DNA from: Cognatundibacterium squillarum
GTDB taxonomy: Bacteria; Pseudomonadota; Gammaproteobacteria; Burkholderiales; Burkholderiaceae_D
Direction of reading: 5' to 3'
Assembly (NCBI RefSeq): GCF_014652435.1
Contig: NZ_BMYU01000002.1
Coordinates: 186,001-250,000, forward strand
DNA length: 64,000 nt
Shown here: positions 1-9,510 of the stretch, one piece after another
Layout of the letters: every line of letters starts with the position of its first letter
Position numbering within the stretch: the first letter of the stretch is position 1
Translations under genes and position numbers: made by a program
The notes under the pieces: model-generated
What the model was told of the DNA's origin: nothing
Databases searched by the model: none
What the model saw: the letters and a program-made list of their open reading frames with translations, nothing else

Positions 1-329
1 CCGGCGATTTGCTGCTGACTGCTGCGGTCGGTAATGCTGGTTTTCAGTAATTCAATTAAGGGCAAGGCACTGGTGTGTTCATCACTGGTATGGATGCCGA
101 CGGAAATAATGTCCAGCGCCACAGCATAACGGTCACCCGTCGGGTTATCCCAGTGCGCCAGCGCATTGAAGCGGTTGTTAATCATCCGGAAGGTATTGCG
201 TAAATTCTCTTCACGCTGCTGCCCGCGCGCTAAATTGGCAAAATTCGTGGTGATGCGCGTGCTGTTTGCCGGCTGGTAATGTTCATCGAAAGGAATACTT
301 TTGATGCTGAATCGTAAGTCATTATTCAT
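1..329 (-). CDS. DUF1852 family protein, N-terminal part (cut by window edge)
   Basis: The reverse strand reads as an open frame from an ATG at 329 to the left edge, giving 109 residues that begin MNNDLRFSIKSIPFDEHYQP. A good GGAG ribosome binding site lies about 8 bases upstream. The text matches the DUF1852 family as I remember it, including the stretch around NFANLARGQ and the 'LAHWDNPTGDRY' segment. Members of this family usually sit directly upstream of a cobalamin-independent, MetE-like methionine synthase and are thought to act with it in methionine formation; that partner would lie outside the window on the left. The divergent MetR-like regulator at 509 fits this context. The C-terminus is missing only because the window ends. 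The molecular role of DUF1852 itself is not something I can state from sequence. Confidence 0.8.
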   Translation of the reverse strand, partial: MNNDLRFSIKSIPFDEHYQPANSTRITTNFANLARGQQREENLRNTFRMINNRFNALAHWDNPTGDRYAVALDIISVGIHTSDEHTSALPLIELLKTSITDRSSQQQIA

Positions 330-491
330 CGTGATCTCCGCTTACTGTTGGCGTGTCTGCGCCGGATTTACCGGTTTTCTGTGTTGGCGGCCAGCCGCGT
401 TCCGCATCGCTGGCAATAACTTTTCGTCACAGAATGCTGGCATCGTAAAGAGTGCAAACAATGAAGTAAAATGGTCTTTTCTCACAGTTCT

Positions 492-506
492 ATGAATTTT
501 TGTCAT
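492..506. promoter_or_regulatory. Candidate MetR/LysR-type box
   Basis: The sequence ATGAATTTTTGTCAT forms a short palindrome (ATGA, seven bases, TCAT) with T-N11-A spacing. It differs at one position from the classical MetR pattern TGAA-N5-TTCA. It lies just upstream of the ATG at 509 of the LysR-type gene, so it would suit autoregulation. AT-rich matches of this kind arise by chance, and binding is inferred. Confidence 0.4.
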
Positions 507-508
507 TT

Positions 509-1405
509 ATGCTGGAGCGCATACATTTAGCCATCCTGCTGGAGGTGGAAAAACAAGGTTCGCTGACGGCGGCAGCCGAGGTCTTGCATGTCACGCAGTC
601 GGCACTCAGTCACAGTATGAAAAGACTGGAACAGCAACTGGGCACTGCGCTCTGGCTGCGCGAAGGCCGTAGCCTGCGTCTGACACAGGCTGGCCAGTAT
701 CTGCATGCGGTGGCGCAACGCTTGTTACCGCAACTGGATCTGGCGGAAGCGCGTTTGCGTCAGTTTGCGCAGGGAGAACGGGGAACGCTGCGTATCGGGA
801 TGGAATGCCACCCTTGTTACCAGTGGCTGCTGAAAATCGTGTCCGGCTATCTGGCACAGTGGCCGCTGGTGGATGTGGATGTGAAGCAGAAATTTCAGTT
901 TGGCGGCATTGGTGCGCTGTTCGGATTTGAAATTGACTTGCTGGTGACGCCGGACCCCTTGCATAAACCCGGCCTGTTTTTTGAGCCGGTATTCGATTAT
1001 GAGCAAGTGCTGGTGGTGCATAAGGATCATCCGTGGGCCAATCAGGAAGCAGTCAGTCCGCAGCAACTGACGGAAGAAACCCTGATTACTTATCCGGTAC
1101 CGGTCGAGCGGCTGGATATTTACAACCTGTTTTTGCTGCCGGCAAAGGTCACGCCGCGCAGACACAAAACCATAGAAACCACCGACATCATGCTGCAAAT
1201 GGTGGCCAGCGGACGCGGCGTTACTGCGCTGCCAAAATGGCTGGTAACCGATTACGCCCCGCATTTGCAGCTGCGCACGCTGAGACTGGGGGCATCAGGC
1301 ATACAGAAGCACATTTATCTGGGTACCCGCGAAGCCGAGCGCGACATCGACTATCTGCAATCTTTTATTGCGATGGCCCGCAATGCAAAAAGCTATACCG
1401 CATGA
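509..1405 (+). CDS. LysR-family transcriptional regulator, MetR-like
   Basis: A 298-residue LysR-type regulator. Residues 1-60 form the winged helix-turn-helix (LTAAAEVLHVTQSALSHSMKRLEQQLG), and the rest is the effector-binding domain. The N-terminus MLERIHLAILLEVEKQGSLTAAA and the internal 'GMECHPCYQWL' and 'DLLVTPDP' segments resemble MetR, the homocysteine-responsive activator of methionine genes. The frame is also open from a TTG at 500, but the ATG at 509 matches family N-termini; neither has a strong ribosome binding site. It is transcribed away from the DUF1852 gene, the classical arrangement for a LysR regulator and its target. It converges on sbcC, with a dispersed repeat between them. 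The MetR assignment is by resemblance and context; the exact ligand is inferred. Confidence 0.85.
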   Translation: MLERIHLAILLEVEKQGSLTAAAEVLHVTQSALSHSMKRLEQQLGTALWLREGRSLRLTQAGQYLHAVAQRLLPQLDLAEARLRQFAQGERGTLRIGMECHPCYQWLLKIVSGYLAQWPLVDVDVKQKFQFGGIGALFGFEIDLLVTPDPLHKPGLFFEPVFDYEQVLVVHKDHPWANQEAVSPQQLTEETLITYPVPVERLDIYNLFLLPAKVTPRRHKTIETTDIMLQMVASGRGVTALPKWLVTDYAPHLQLRTLRLGASGIQKHIYLGTREAERDIDYLQSFIAMARNAKSYTA

Positions 1406-1476
1406 GCAGGTTACCGGCTGCTGCTGCCGCTATGCGGAGCCTGATCCGGCTTTGACGCTGCAAGAACGGTAAAACC

Positions 1477-1590
1477 CCTGAAATGCGGCATTCAGCACAG
1501 AAAAATGCCGGTTTTTCACCGATGTCCGCAGAAACAGTGGGCGAGCGGGCAGGTGTAAAAATGGCCGGATGCGGAGTCCGGCACAATTTG
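1477..1590 (+). repeat. Dispersed intergenic repeat, copy A
   Basis: This is a divergent copy of the repeat family seen at 12435, 19144, 21624, 42436, 49725 and 63581. It keeps the left part (AAATGCGG, then ATTCAGCACAG), a degenerate middle (TCCGCAGAAA), and the right part (GGATGCGGAGTCCGGCACAA). It lies between convergent genes. Confidence 0.6.
1556..1582 (-). terminator. Probable rho-independent terminator of sbcDC
   Basis: On the reverse strand the arms GCCGGA and TCCGGC enclose seven bases and are followed by CATTTTTAC. This is a plausible terminator 16 bases after the sbcC stop. It is embedded in the right end of repeat copy A. Confidence 0.5.
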
Positions 1591-1597
1591 CTCTGCT

Positions 1598-4500
1598 TCA
1601 GCCGCTGACTTTCAGCGTGGACGTACCCAGCCCGTGTCCTTTACTGACGATGATTTGCACCGGAATCCGCTCTTTCAGGCCTTCGATATGGCTGATCACA
1701 CCGATGCATTTGCCGCTGGCGTTCAGACTGTCCAGCGCATCAAGTGCAATATCCAGCGTGTCCGGGTCCAGTGTGCCGAAACCTTCATCCAGAAATAAAG
1801 AGTCAATCGAGGTCTGATGGCTGACCAGATCTGATAAACCAAGCGCCAGTGCCAGACTGACCAGAAAACTTTCACCACCGGATAAAGTGCGGGTATCGCG
1901 CGTGACATCGGCTTGCCAGGTATCGACGATTTCCAACTCCAGTTCGCCGCTGGATTTGCGCTGCAGCAGGTAGCGGCCATGCAATTTCGCCAGATGCCGG
2001 TTGGCCAGATGCATCAGATGATCCAGCGTCAGACCCTGCGCGAAACGGCGGAATTTATTGCCGTCGGCAGAACCGATCAGATCGTTCAGACGCTGCCACC
2101 AGTCAGCATTCGCAGTCTGTGCCTGAATCTGGGCCAGCAAGCCGGATTGCTGGCTGCGGCGGGCGTCATCATCCTGCAGCAAAGCCTGAATTGCACCGGC
2201 TTCGCGGCTGCATTGTTCGCGTTGTTGTTCCAGTGCGCTGAGTGCGGTTTGCAGTTCTTCCAGCGTCTGCGTACACAAAGCCTGTGCGCTGAGCGCCTGA
2301 AATTCACTGTATTTACTGTGCCCGATCGCCTGACTGTCTTTCAGCGCCTGCAGCAAATCCTGCCGTTGCTGTTCCAGCGCTGCCCGCTGATCCACAGGCA
2401 GCAAGGCGGCCAGAAATGCATGGTCATCGCTGAACGGGCTGGCAGCCAGTGCGCTTTGCCATTCGGTTTGCAGTGACGCCAGTTGCTGTTGCTGCTGCCG
2501 GTATTCCTGCTCCAGTTGCAAAACTTGCCCCTGCAATCCGGCCAGTGCTGCCTGACTGGTTTCATACGCTGTTGCCAGCGTCGCCAGTTCGCCTGCGGGA
2601 TCGTTCGTTTGTTCGGAGATCTGTCCGCCAGCATGTTCCAGCGCTGTCAGCCCTTCGCGCTCACAACGTGCCAGCCATTGTGCGGCAAGGCTTTGAGATT
2701 GCTCAGCAGTGCTAATGTGCTGCTGCAGTTGCAGCAGCAGTTGTTGCCAGCGCTGATTTTCCTGCTGCCATTGCTGCCACGCGGTTTTGCGTTGCGCCAG
2801 CCATGTCTGCGCGCTGATGCCGCTGTCGGCTGCATCGCCCATTGCTGCGTGTAATGGCCGCTTCAGTTGCGCGCATTGCTGTTCCAGCGCCTGACAGCGT
2901 ATCTGCAGCGCCTGAATTTGTTCCTGCGCGGCAGTTGCTGCCTGTTGCGCCAGTGCCAGCTGATTGTGTGCGCTCAGTCGCTGTTGCTGCAGGCTTGCCA
3001 GTGTCTGTTGCAGGTGTTGCACCTGCTTTTCTGCCTGCTCAAGTTGCTGCAAATGCAGGCGCAGATGGCTTTCCTGTTGCTGTGCCTGCTGCCAGCGTTG
3101 CTGCAAACCAGTTTCATCCCGCCAGCCGTCTTCATTCAGTTGCAGCACGGGTGCCAGCGCAGACCAGCGCTGTTGCAGGCTTTGTAGCTGTTGAGCACTT
3201 TTATGCAGTGCTTCCGTTTGCGAATTTTCCTTTTGTTCCAGCTTATCGGCGCGTGAACGCAGTAACCTGCCCTGCTCTTCACTCTCTTTTAACTCCGCGG
3301 ATTTTTCCTGCAAAGCGCGTTCCGTCGCACTGCTGTCCAGCGCCTGATAATGCGCAATGCCCGGATGTTCTTCCGCACCGCATAAAGGACAGGCTTCGCC
3401 CGGCTGCAAGGCAGCGCGGTGTGCATCCAGACTGCGGATGATTTTTTCCTGTTCGAGTAAGCGGCGCTTGTCTTCGACCTGCTCTTTCAGCAGTTTGAAT
3501 TGCTGACGTTTTTCGGTCAGTTGCGGTTGCAACTGCGCCAGTTGCTGACGGGTTTGCTGCAATTCCTGCTGCAGTTTGCTGTGATCTGCGCTGCACTGGC
3601 GTAATTGTTCCGCGATCAGCGCGCTTTGCTGCCAGTGTTGTAAATCCTGCTGACTTTGCTGCCAGATGCCGCGCAGGCTGGCGGCGTTGTGCGGCGGCGT
3701 GTGGCTGTTCTGCAATTGCTGCAGGTGTTGCTGCGCTTGTTCCGTCTGCAGACTGCACCGGGTTTCCGCATCCTGTGCCTGTTGCAGCGCCTGCGTCTGT
3801 TCAGTGATTGCTTGCTGCTGTGTCTGCCATTGCTGCTGTTGCAGCTGCAACTGGCTTTGCACGGCTTGCTGTTCCCGCGTGGTTTGCACCCATTGCGTCA
3901 GCGTGGCTTCCCAGCCGGACAATTGTTCGCCCAGCGCAGCATCATCCTGATGCTGATCGCGCCAGATGGAAAGCGCCTGATGTTGTTGCCGGGTGCGTTC
4001 CAGTGCCTTGCTGTGCTGAGCAGCGGCATCCGCTGCAAGCGCATTCGCCTGCAGCAATTGGCGCTGTGCCTGTTGCAGCATGGTGTGTTTTTGCTGTTGC
4101 AGTTGCTGCAGATGTTGCTGCGTGGCCTGGGTACGCTGCTGGCTTTCCTGCCAGCGCAGATACAACGGGCGCAATTGTTCTGCCGGTTCGCTGCGGGCCA
4201 GCTGATCGCGCAAGCCCTGTGCTGCCTCCCAGCTGGCATGCGCCTGCTGTTCAGCCTGCTGCGCCTGCTGCCAGGCCAGCGCCGCCTGTGCCTGTTGTTG
4301 CCGCCATTGCTGCCATTGACGAAATTGTTCTGTGCTTTCGTTCACAGTCGTTTGCTGTGCCGCCAGCGTTTGCAATTGCTGTTGCATCTGGCTGCGCTTT
4401 TCATCATCCAGCAACTCCATGCCATCGGCTCTGGCCTGTAATTGCTTCAGTTCCTGCTGCGCTTCCCTTGTCAATTCGTAGGTGCGCTGAGAAATCTGAC

Positions 4501-5044
4501 CGTAGATGTCGGTGCCGGTTAGTTCTTCCAGCAAGCCTGCGCGCTCGTTCGCGCTCGCGTTCAGAAATGCGGCAAATCCACCCTGTGCCAGCAGCATGGA
4601 TTTGGTGAATCGCCCGAAATCGAGGCCGGTAATGGCTTCGGTGCGGCGCAGCTTTTCTGCAATTTTACTGGTCAGGATTGTGCCCTGCCCGTCTGCCAGT
4701 TCAACTTCCGGCGCCTGTAATGCACCATTCGCTTTATTGCGTGCGCGACGCTGACTCCAGAAGGCGCGGTAGGTCTGACCTTTGACTTCGAACTCCACTT
4801 CCGCCAGACAATCTGCGGTATGCCGCGTCATGATGTCATTGCTGCTGGCGGATAAGGTCTTCAGGCGTGGTGTTTCGTGATACAGCGCCAGACAGATTGC
4901 ATCGAGCAATGTCGATTTACCGGCACCGGTCGGCCCGGTAATCGCAAATAAACCCTGATCTTTAAACGGTGTCTGGGTAAAGTCGACACGCCATTCGCCT
5001 TTCAGGGAATTCAGATTTTTTAAACGCAGGGTCAGGATTTTCAT
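1598..5044 (-). CDS. sbcC: Exonuclease subunit SbcC (Rad50-like SMC ATPase)
   Basis: A 1148-residue ATPase subunit of the SbcCD (Mre11-Rad50-like) nuclease, which opens hairpins and processes double-strand ends. Walker A (GPTGAGKST) is at residues 37-45. Long glutamine-rich coiled coils fill both arms and flank a zinc hook (CPLC, C552 and C555) near the midpoint. The ABC signature LSGGESF is around residue 1052 and Walker B ([11 protein letters not shown]) near 1082, so every functional part is present. The ATG overlaps the stop of sbcD by four bases (ATGA), indicating translational coupling. The length is slightly above the enterobacterial homologue (about 1050), explained by long Q-rich coils. 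The many long antisense frames here are side effects of that Q-rich composition. Confidence 0.97.
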   Translation of the reverse strand: MKILTLRLKNLNSLKGEWRVDFTQTPFKDQGLFAITGPTGAGKSTLLDAICLALYHETPRLKTLSASSNDIMTRHTADCLAEVEFEVKGQTYRAFWSQRRARNKANGALQAPEVELADGQGTILTSKIAEKLRRTEAITGLDFGRFTKSMLLAQGGFAAFLNASANERAGLLEELTGTDIYGQISQRTYELTREAQQELKQLQARADGMELLDDEKRSQMQQQLQTLAAQQTTVNESTEQFRQWQQWRQQQAQAALAWQQAQQAEQQAHASWEAAQGLRDQLARSEPAEQLRPLYLRWQESQQRTQATQQHLQQLQQQKHTMLQQAQRQLLQANALAADAAAQHSKALERTRQQHQALSIWRDQHQDDAALGEQLSGWEATLTQWVQTTREQQAVQSQLQLQQQQWQTQQQAITEQTQALQQAQDAETRCSLQTEQAQQHLQQLQNSHTPPHNAASLRGIWQQSQQDLQHWQQSALIAEQLRQCSADHSKLQQELQQTRQQLAQLQPQLTEKRQQFKLLKEQVEDKRRLLEQEKIIRSLDAHRAALQPGEACPLCGAEEHPGIAHYQALDSSATERALQEKSAELKESEEQGRLLRSRADKLEQKENSQTEALHKSAQQLQSLQQRWSALAPVLQLNEDGWRDETGLQQRWQQAQQQESHLRLHLQQLEQAEKQVQHLQQTLASLQQQRLSAHNQLALAQQAATAAQEQIQALQIRCQALEQQCAQLKRPLHAAMGDAADSGISAQTWLAQRKTAWQQWQQENQRWQQLLLQLQQHISTAEQSQSLAAQWLARCEREGLTALEHAGGQISEQTNDPAGELATLATAYETSQAALAGLQGQVLQLEQEYRQQQQQLASLQTEWQSALAASPFSDDHAFLAALLPVDQRAALEQQRQDLLQALKDSQAIGHSKYSEFQALSAQALCTQTLEELQTALSALEQQREQCSREAGAIQALLQDDDARRSQQSGLLAQIQAQTANADWWQRLNDLIGSADGNKFRRFAQGLTLDHLMHLANRHLAKLHGRYLLQRKSSGELELEIVDTWQADVTRDTRTLSGGESFLVSLALALGLSDLVSHQTSIDSLFLDEGFGTLDPDTLDIALDALDSLNASGKCIGVISHIEGLKERIPVQIIVSKGHGLGTSTLKVSG

Positions 5045-6261
5045 TCAGCCGCTCCCTGCAATGCCTGCATTACAGTCTCAAAACGGCTTTGCAATTCGGT
5101 TTGTACATCCGGCTGCAGATTCAGCGGCGCCAGACGCTGGCTGAAAACATCCTGTGGCTGCAATTCTTCCAGTGTGACACGGCTTTCCGCCTGCAAACGG
5201 GCGATTGCTTCGCTGCGGTCACGGCGTATGCGCAGCACTTCTACAGCATGTCCTTCACTGATGCTTTGTACCCGCGTTTGCAGGTCACTCAGATAATCAT
5301 CTTCGCAGACTGTCACCTCCAGCCAGACCGGGCGTTCAGCGCTGCCAGCCTGTGCTGCCTGCGCAATCGCATTTTCCAGTTCTGCCAGACTGCCGCGCAC
5401 CGTCGCCATTGCCTGAAATACCGGCACTTCCAGCGGTGTTACCTGTTGTAAGCCATCTTCGTTCAGATCGACCAGCAGCATCTGTTTTTTCTGCCCGAGT
5501 TCATCGAAGCTCAGTGTCAGCGGCGATCCGCTGTAACGGATATGGTTCAGCCCGCCAACCAGTTGCGGCCGGTGAATGTGGCCAAGCGCGATGTAATCAG
5601 TAGGCGGAAATGCCGTGGTCGGAAAAGCCTGTAAAGCGCCGACATAAATTTCGCGTACCGATTCGCTGGCACTGGCCCCCACCGTTGTTAAATGTCCGGT
5701 TGCAATCACTGGCAGCAGTTGGCCGTGCTGATGACGCTGATCCTCTGCCAGCGCATACAGTTGCTGATAATGAGAAAAGATCGCTTCCTGCAGACTGAGT
5801 TGCTTCTCTTCCGCACTTTGTCCGGCCTGACTTTGCAACACATCGCGCGGACGTATAAACGGCACGGCACATAACACGGCTGCTGGTTTGCCCTGACGAT
5901 CATGCAGTGTGATGACTTGCTCGGCGGGCTGTGTACTCAGTGCCGGAATCACGGTCGCGCCGAGACGGCCAGCGAGCTGGCGGCTTTCTTCCAGCGTGGC
6001 CACAGAATCATGGTTACCAGCCAGTACAATCAAGCGGGTACCTGCATCGTGTAATTGCAGGATCAGCTGGTTATACAGTTCACGCGCATAACTGGGCGGC
6101 GCACCCGTATCAAACACATCACCGGCAATCAGCACCACATCCACCGCATGTTGCTGCACTTGCTGCAGCAACCACTGTATCAGCGCCTCATGTTCAGCCT
6201 GACGGGTTTTCCCCATAAAGTGCTGGCCCAGATGCCAGTCGGAAGTGTGTAAGAGACGCAT
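5041..6261 (-). CDS. sbcD: Exonuclease subunit SbcD (Mre11-like nuclease)
   Basis: A 406-residue metallophosphoesterase, the Mn-dependent nuclease partner of SbcC. The start at 6261 gives the family-typical N-terminus [13 protein letters not shown]. An in-frame extension to 6387 would add 42 atypical residues. Phosphoesterase motifs are visible: DWH near residue 9, GDVFD near 47, GNHD near 82, and the distal ALGHIHRPQ segment. The C-terminal part (from about residue 275) is the capping/SbcC-binding region. It is first in the operon and overlaps sbcC by four bases. Confidence 0.96.
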   Translation of the reverse strand: MRLLHTSDWHLGQHFMGKTRQAEHEALIQWLLQQVQQHAVDVVLIAGDVFDTGAPPSYARELYNQLILQLHDAGTRLIVLAGNHDSVATLEESRQLAGRLGATVIPALSTQPAEQVITLHDRQGKPAAVLCAVPFIRPRDVLQSQAGQSAEEKQLSLQEAIFSHYQQLYALAEDQRHQHGQLLPVIATGHLTTVGASASESVREIYVGALQAFPTTAFPPTDYIALGHIHRPQLVGGLNHIRYSGSPLTLSFDELGQKKQMLLVDLNEDGLQQVTPLEVPVFQAMATVRGSLAELENAIAQAAQAGSAERPVWLEVTVCEDDYLSDLQTRVQSISEGHAVEVLRIRRDRSEAIARLQAESRVTLEELQPQDVFSQRLAPLNLQPDVQTELQSRFETVMQALQGAAE

Positions 6262-6602
6262 GAAGCAGAATGAGCAATCGCGAAGGATATAAAGACAGGA
6301 TTTTACCTGCTGGCGGGCTGGCTGTATTCGTTCAAATCCGTTTATCCGTTCGAGTACATTCAGAAAAACGGGATATTTTCTGACCAACCCGTCAGTAGCA
6401 ATCAGCCTGTCTTTTCTAGAGACTTTTTGCTGCAGTGATCGAGTATGGTTGCCGTTTGTAATTTCCTGGTTAATTGTTTCATATAAGTCCGTTAATTGTA
6501 TTTATGTTTTGTGATTGTTTGCTGTTCCCCTTTTAGTTTTTGATTTGTTACCTATACTCAAATCTGGCATGACAGAAATTCAATAACGACAAGGAGAACT
6601 CA
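6262..6602. other. Intergenic region between sbcD and the Cache protein gene
   Basis: This divergent 341-base spacer becomes AT-rich from about 6460. It must hold both promoters; CTATACT near 6553 could be part of a -10 element for the rightward gene. I see no small gene, repeat or structured RNA in it. Confidence 0.4.
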
Positions 6603-7052
6603 ATGAAGAAACTGATGCTCGTACTTACTGCTGCCGGATTGGTACAGGTATGCTTCGCAGATGAGCCGCGCGCCACGAAGGCGGAAGCTGAGGCGATGGT
6701 GAAGAAAGGCGTCGCGACTTTAAAATCTTCAGATAAAGAAAAGGTTTATTCGGATATCTCTGCCAAGAACGGCCCTTTTACCGTACGGGATCTGTATCTC
6801 GTTGTCTATCGTATGGATGGCACCGTACTTGCGCATGGCGCAAACACAAAAATGATCGGCAAGAATCTGATTGATCTGAAAGATATCGACGGCAAAGCCT
6901 TCGTCAAAGAGCGCGTCGATCTGGCGGCAAAAAATGCGAGTTTCTGGCAGAAGTATAAATTCGTGAATCCCGAGTCTAAAAAGATCGAACCTAAACAAAT
7001 GTATTGCGAGCGTTTGGAGGATACGATTGTCTGTGGCGGTATTTATGAATAA
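6603..7052 (+). CDS. Secreted single-Cache-domain protein
   Basis: A 149-residue protein with a cleavable-looking signal peptide (MKKLMLVLTAAGLVQVCFA, cut near residue 19). It carries a small Cache-like sensor fold: an N-terminal helix rich in Lys/Glu, then YLVVYRMDGTVLAHGANTKMIGKNLIDLKDIDGKAFV, which is the typical core of the sCache_2 type. Such stand-alone proteins sit in the periplasm, and their ligands are unknown. There is an AAGGAG ribosome binding site just before the ATG. Two cysteines near the C-terminus (YCERLEDTIVCGG) could form a disulfide. The gene stands alone; a hairpin with GGCGGGAC/GTCCCGCC arms at 7114-7146 follows it. Confidence 0.75.
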   Translation: MKKLMLVLTAAGLVQVCFADEPRATKAEAEAMVKKGVATLKSSDKEKVYSDISAKNGPFTVRDLYLVVYRMDGTVLAHGANTKMIGKNLIDLKDIDGKAFVKERVDLAAKNASFWQKYKFVNPESKKIEPKQMYCERLEDTIVCGGIYE

Positions 7053-7113
7053 TGCGTCGAATCAGCGCATAAACTGACAAACGACGCCCTTCTCCACTTT
7101 TCTTACATCACCC

Positions 7114-7146
7114 GGCGGGACGGGCTCACAATTACTCAGTCCCGCC
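7114..7146 (+). terminator. Terminator-like hairpin after the Cache gene
   Basis: Perfect eight-base arms GGCGGGAC and GTCCCGCC are separated by 17 bases. The following sequence has only scattered T residues, so it is a weak intrinsic terminator at best. Confidence 0.35.
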
Positions 7147-7325
7147 GTTGTCTGGTTGCTTTTGCACACATTGATCTGCGTTTAAACTGGCGCACGACCG
7201 CTGTGCTACAGACAAACCGAAATGTGTTTTTTTTTGCACACAACGGTAATTCTCTCATCCTTCCAACGTAGTCATCTTCACAACGTCAGCCTACAATCCG
7301 CCTATTCATTCAACGGAGAACTCAC

Positions 7326-7811
7326 GTGTCTCAATCTCATCAGCGCCGTCGTAGAGTCAGTGCGGCGTTACCTTTAATGCTGGCGGGCAGCACATTGCTG
7401 GTTGCCTGCAGTTCCGATACGTCGCCGGATTCGCAAACTGAGCGCCTTCCGGAAACGCTGCACGCCATTCGTGACGAATACACTTCCTTAGAAGACTGCC
7501 AGAAAGACTGGGGCGACAAAGCCTGCGAAACACCGGTCAGCAGCCAGATCACCGGCAGTCTGGATCAGAGTGCCAGCACAACTGCGCAGTCGCTGAATTC
7601 CGGTCATTCCACCTATGTGGGTCACGGCGGTTACTGGGGTCCTTACTACGTTGCCGGTGGGCGTGAGCGAGCGCAGGCTGATTTCGGTGTCCGTCATGCG
7701 GAGCCAAGCCGCGCAGTGGCACAGCGCAGCGGCGTCGTACGCTCCGGCTCGGTCTCCGGTGTCAGCCGTGGCGGTTTCGGCGGATCTGCACACGGTTCAG
7801 GAGGTGGTTAA
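7326..7811 (+). CDS. DUF1190 (YgiB/YjfM-like) lipoprotein
   Basis: A 161-residue protein starting at a GTG preceded by GGAG. The N-terminus is a lipoprotein signal with lipobox LVAC (Cys about residue 28), so it is probably anchored in an envelope membrane. The segment RDEYTSLEDCQKDWGDKAC is the recognisable DUF1190 core of YgiB and YjfM. The C-terminal third is Gly/Ser-rich low complexity (SRGGFGGSAHGSGGG). The stop codon overlaps the next start (TAATG), so translation is coupled to the ATP-grasp gene, as in ygiB-ygiC of enterobacteria. The family is uncharacterised in detail. A role as structural partner or substrate of the neighbouring amidoligase is inference. Confidence 0.82.
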   Translation: MSQSHQRRRRVSAALPLMLAGSTLLVACSSDTSPDSQTERLPETLHAIRDEYTSLEDCQKDWGDKACETPVSSQITGSLDQSASTTAQSLNSGHSTYVGHGGYWGPYYVAGGRERAQADFGVRHAEPSRAVAQRSGVVRSGSVSGVSRGGFGGSAHGSGGG

Positions 7812-8944
7812 TGGAACGCATACAACTGAAACCGCGCCAGGGCTGGCAGCAGCAGTTCGAGCAACTGGGCTTCACCTATCACTCCATTGATGATCTTTAC
7901 TGGGACGAACGCTACGCCTATCGTTTTACATCGGACCAGATCGATCATCTTGAAAGCGTGACAGAAGAATTGCATCAGATGGCGTTGCAGGCGGTCGGGC
8001 AGGTTGTGCGTGAAGGCAGTTATGAAAAATTCGCGATTCCGGAACCATTCTGGAAAAAGATTGAAGACAGCTGGCTGGCCGGTGAATTTTCACTGTATGG
8101 CCGCTTTGATCTGAGCTGGAACGGCAGCGGCGAACCGAAGTTACTCGAATATAACGCTGACACACCAACCGGTCTGGTGGAATCCAGCGTGGCGCAATGG
8201 TACTGGCTGCAGGATGTGTTTCCCCAGCACGATCAGTTCAACTCGCTGCATGAAAAACTGATCGCGCAGTGGCAGAAAATATCGGCCGGAAAACCGGTGC
8301 ATTTTGCCGGAATCAGCGCCAGCGAAGAAGACTGGGGAAATCTGAGCTATCTGCGCGATACCGCGATGCAGGCCGGTTTGCGTACCGTGCAGCTGGATAT
8401 GGCGGATATCGGACTGAATGCTGATACAGCGACATTCGTTGATCAGGACAATCAGCCCATTCAGCGTTTATTTAAATTGTATCCGTGGGAATGGATGTGC
8501 CGCGAAGGTTTCGGCCCTGCCCTGTTGCAGACCAAAATGCAGTGTATCGAACCCGCCTGGAAAATGCTGTTATCGAATAAAGCGATACTGCCGCTGCTGT
8601 GGGAGATGTTCCCGAATCATCCTAATCTTCTCGCCGCAAGTTTTGATCAGTGGCGCATCAGTGGCGATTATGTGAAGAAACCGCTGTATTCACGCGAAGG
8701 CGACAACATCAGCCTGTATCAGGGCAGCCAGATCCTGCGTACGGAAGGTCAGTACGGCGCGGAAGGCTATGTATATCAGCAGCTTGCCCCTTTACCGTTT
8801 TATGATGACGGCATTACACCGGCCTTTGCCTGTATCGGTTCGTGGATTGTCGGTGATCAGGCCGCCGGTATCGGCATACGTGAAGACGCAACCCTGATTA
8901 CCAAAGACACCAGCCGGTTTATTCCTCACTTTTTTACTGAATGA
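7811..8944 (+). CDS. Glutathionylspermidine synthase-like ATP-grasp ligase (YgiC/YjfC family)
   Basis: A 377-residue protein of the ATP-grasp domain found in the synthetase half of glutathionylspermidine synthase, here without the amidase domain, as in YgiC and YjfC. Visible family features are FDLSWNGSGEPKLLEYNADTPTGLVESS (substrate and Mg/ATP region, about residues 98-125), the KLYPWEWM motif near 222, VKKPLYSREGDNI around 286 and the terminal GIGIREDATLITKD. Such enzymes are predicted to form an amide or peptide bond using ATP, but the true substrate of the stand-alone family is not established. The gene overlaps the DUF1190 gene by one base and is followed 10 bases later by a DUF350 gene, the same trio seen in yjf operons. 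Confidence 0.88.
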   Translation: MERIQLKPRQGWQQQFEQLGFTYHSIDDLYWDERYAYRFTSDQIDHLESVTEELHQMALQAVGQVVREGSYEKFAIPEPFWKKIEDSWLAGEFSLYGRFDLSWNGSGEPKLLEYNADTPTGLVESSVAQWYWLQDVFPQHDQFNSLHEKLIAQWQKISAGKPVHFAGISASEEDWGNLSYLRDTAMQAGLRTVQLDMADIGLNADTATFVDQDNQPIQRLFKLYPWEWMCREGFGPALLQTKMQCIEPAWKMLLSNKAILPLLWEMFPNHPNLLAASFDQWRISGDYVKKPLYSREGDNISLYQGSQILRTEGQYGAEGYVYQQLAPLPFYDDGITPAFACIGSWIVGDQAAGIGIREDATLITKDTSRFIPHFFTE

Positions 8945-8954
8945 GACTGAAGCT

Positions 8955-9362
8955 ATGATCGCCTCTTCGTTTATCCACGGTTTTCCGCCCTTCCTGACGC
9001 ACTTTGCCGCCGCCGTGGTGCTGATATTTTTATTTATTGTGATCTACGTGCGCATCACACCTTACCGCGAAATTGCACTGATACGCGACGGTAACAGCGC
9101 TGCTGCGATCAGTTTGTCGGGGGCGCTGCTCGGATACAGCATTGCACTGGCATCCGCGATCGCCAACAGCGTTGCATTTGCCGACATGTTGCTGTGGGGC
9201 GGCATTGCGCTGGCGGTTCAGTTGCTTGCCTACCTGATTACTCGCCTGTTGTTACCGGAACTGGTCCGCGATATTCCGCAAAACCGCACCGCCAGCGGTA
9301 TTTTCCTCGCCGCACTCAGTCTGGCAATGGGTCTGATCAATGCTGCCTGTATGACGTATTAA
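8955..9362 (+). CDS. DUF350 (YjfL-like) inner-membrane protein
   Basis: A 135-residue protein with four predicted transmembrane helices (about 15-35, 50-72, 76-97 and 110-132). The repeated two-helix layout is typical of DUF350; the 'ALIRDGNSAAAISLSGALLGYSIALAS' segment is the family hallmark. It is third in the DUF1190/ATP-grasp/DUF350 operon and is followed by a clear terminator. In the published genome-context view of amidoligases (Iyer and colleagues), this combination was proposed to form a membrane-linked peptide-modification system. That function is inference here. Confidence 0.82.
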   Translation: MIASSFIHGFPPFLTHFAAAVVLIFLFIVIYVRITPYREIALIRDGNSAAAISLSGALLGYSIALASAIANSVAFADMLLWGGIALAVQLLAYLITRLLLPELVRDIPQNRTASGIFLAALSLAMGLINAACMTY

Positions 9363-9380
9363 CAAAGCTGACTCCGAAAC

Positions 9381-9410
9381 GCGGACCTCCTGACGGACGT
9401 CCGCTTTTTT
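9381..9410 (+). terminator. Rho-independent terminator of the DUF1190/ATP-grasp/DUF350 operon
   Basis: Arms GCGGAC and GTCCGC (9381-9386 and 9399-9404) are followed by six T residues, 18 bases after the DUF350 stop. Confidence 0.8.
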
Positions 9411-9510
9411 CGTCTCTGATACCCGCCAATTCGTCACTGGTCTGGTTTCGCATGAATTCTGCGTTTCAAAACGTCAGACTGCGTTCACCGATCAAACTTT
9501 AAGGAGACCA

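Noticed and set aside
1033-1455. 140-codon frame overlapping the MetR-like gene
   Set aside because: Shares the strand and overlaps a clear LysR coding frame; Arg/Ala-rich shadow.
1913-4608. Many long open frames antisense to sbcC, up to 266 codons
   Set aside because: They are the mirror of Gln/Ala-rich coiled-coil codons, with Cys/Leu/Pro-rich low-complexity text and no ribosome binding sites; sbcC is certain.
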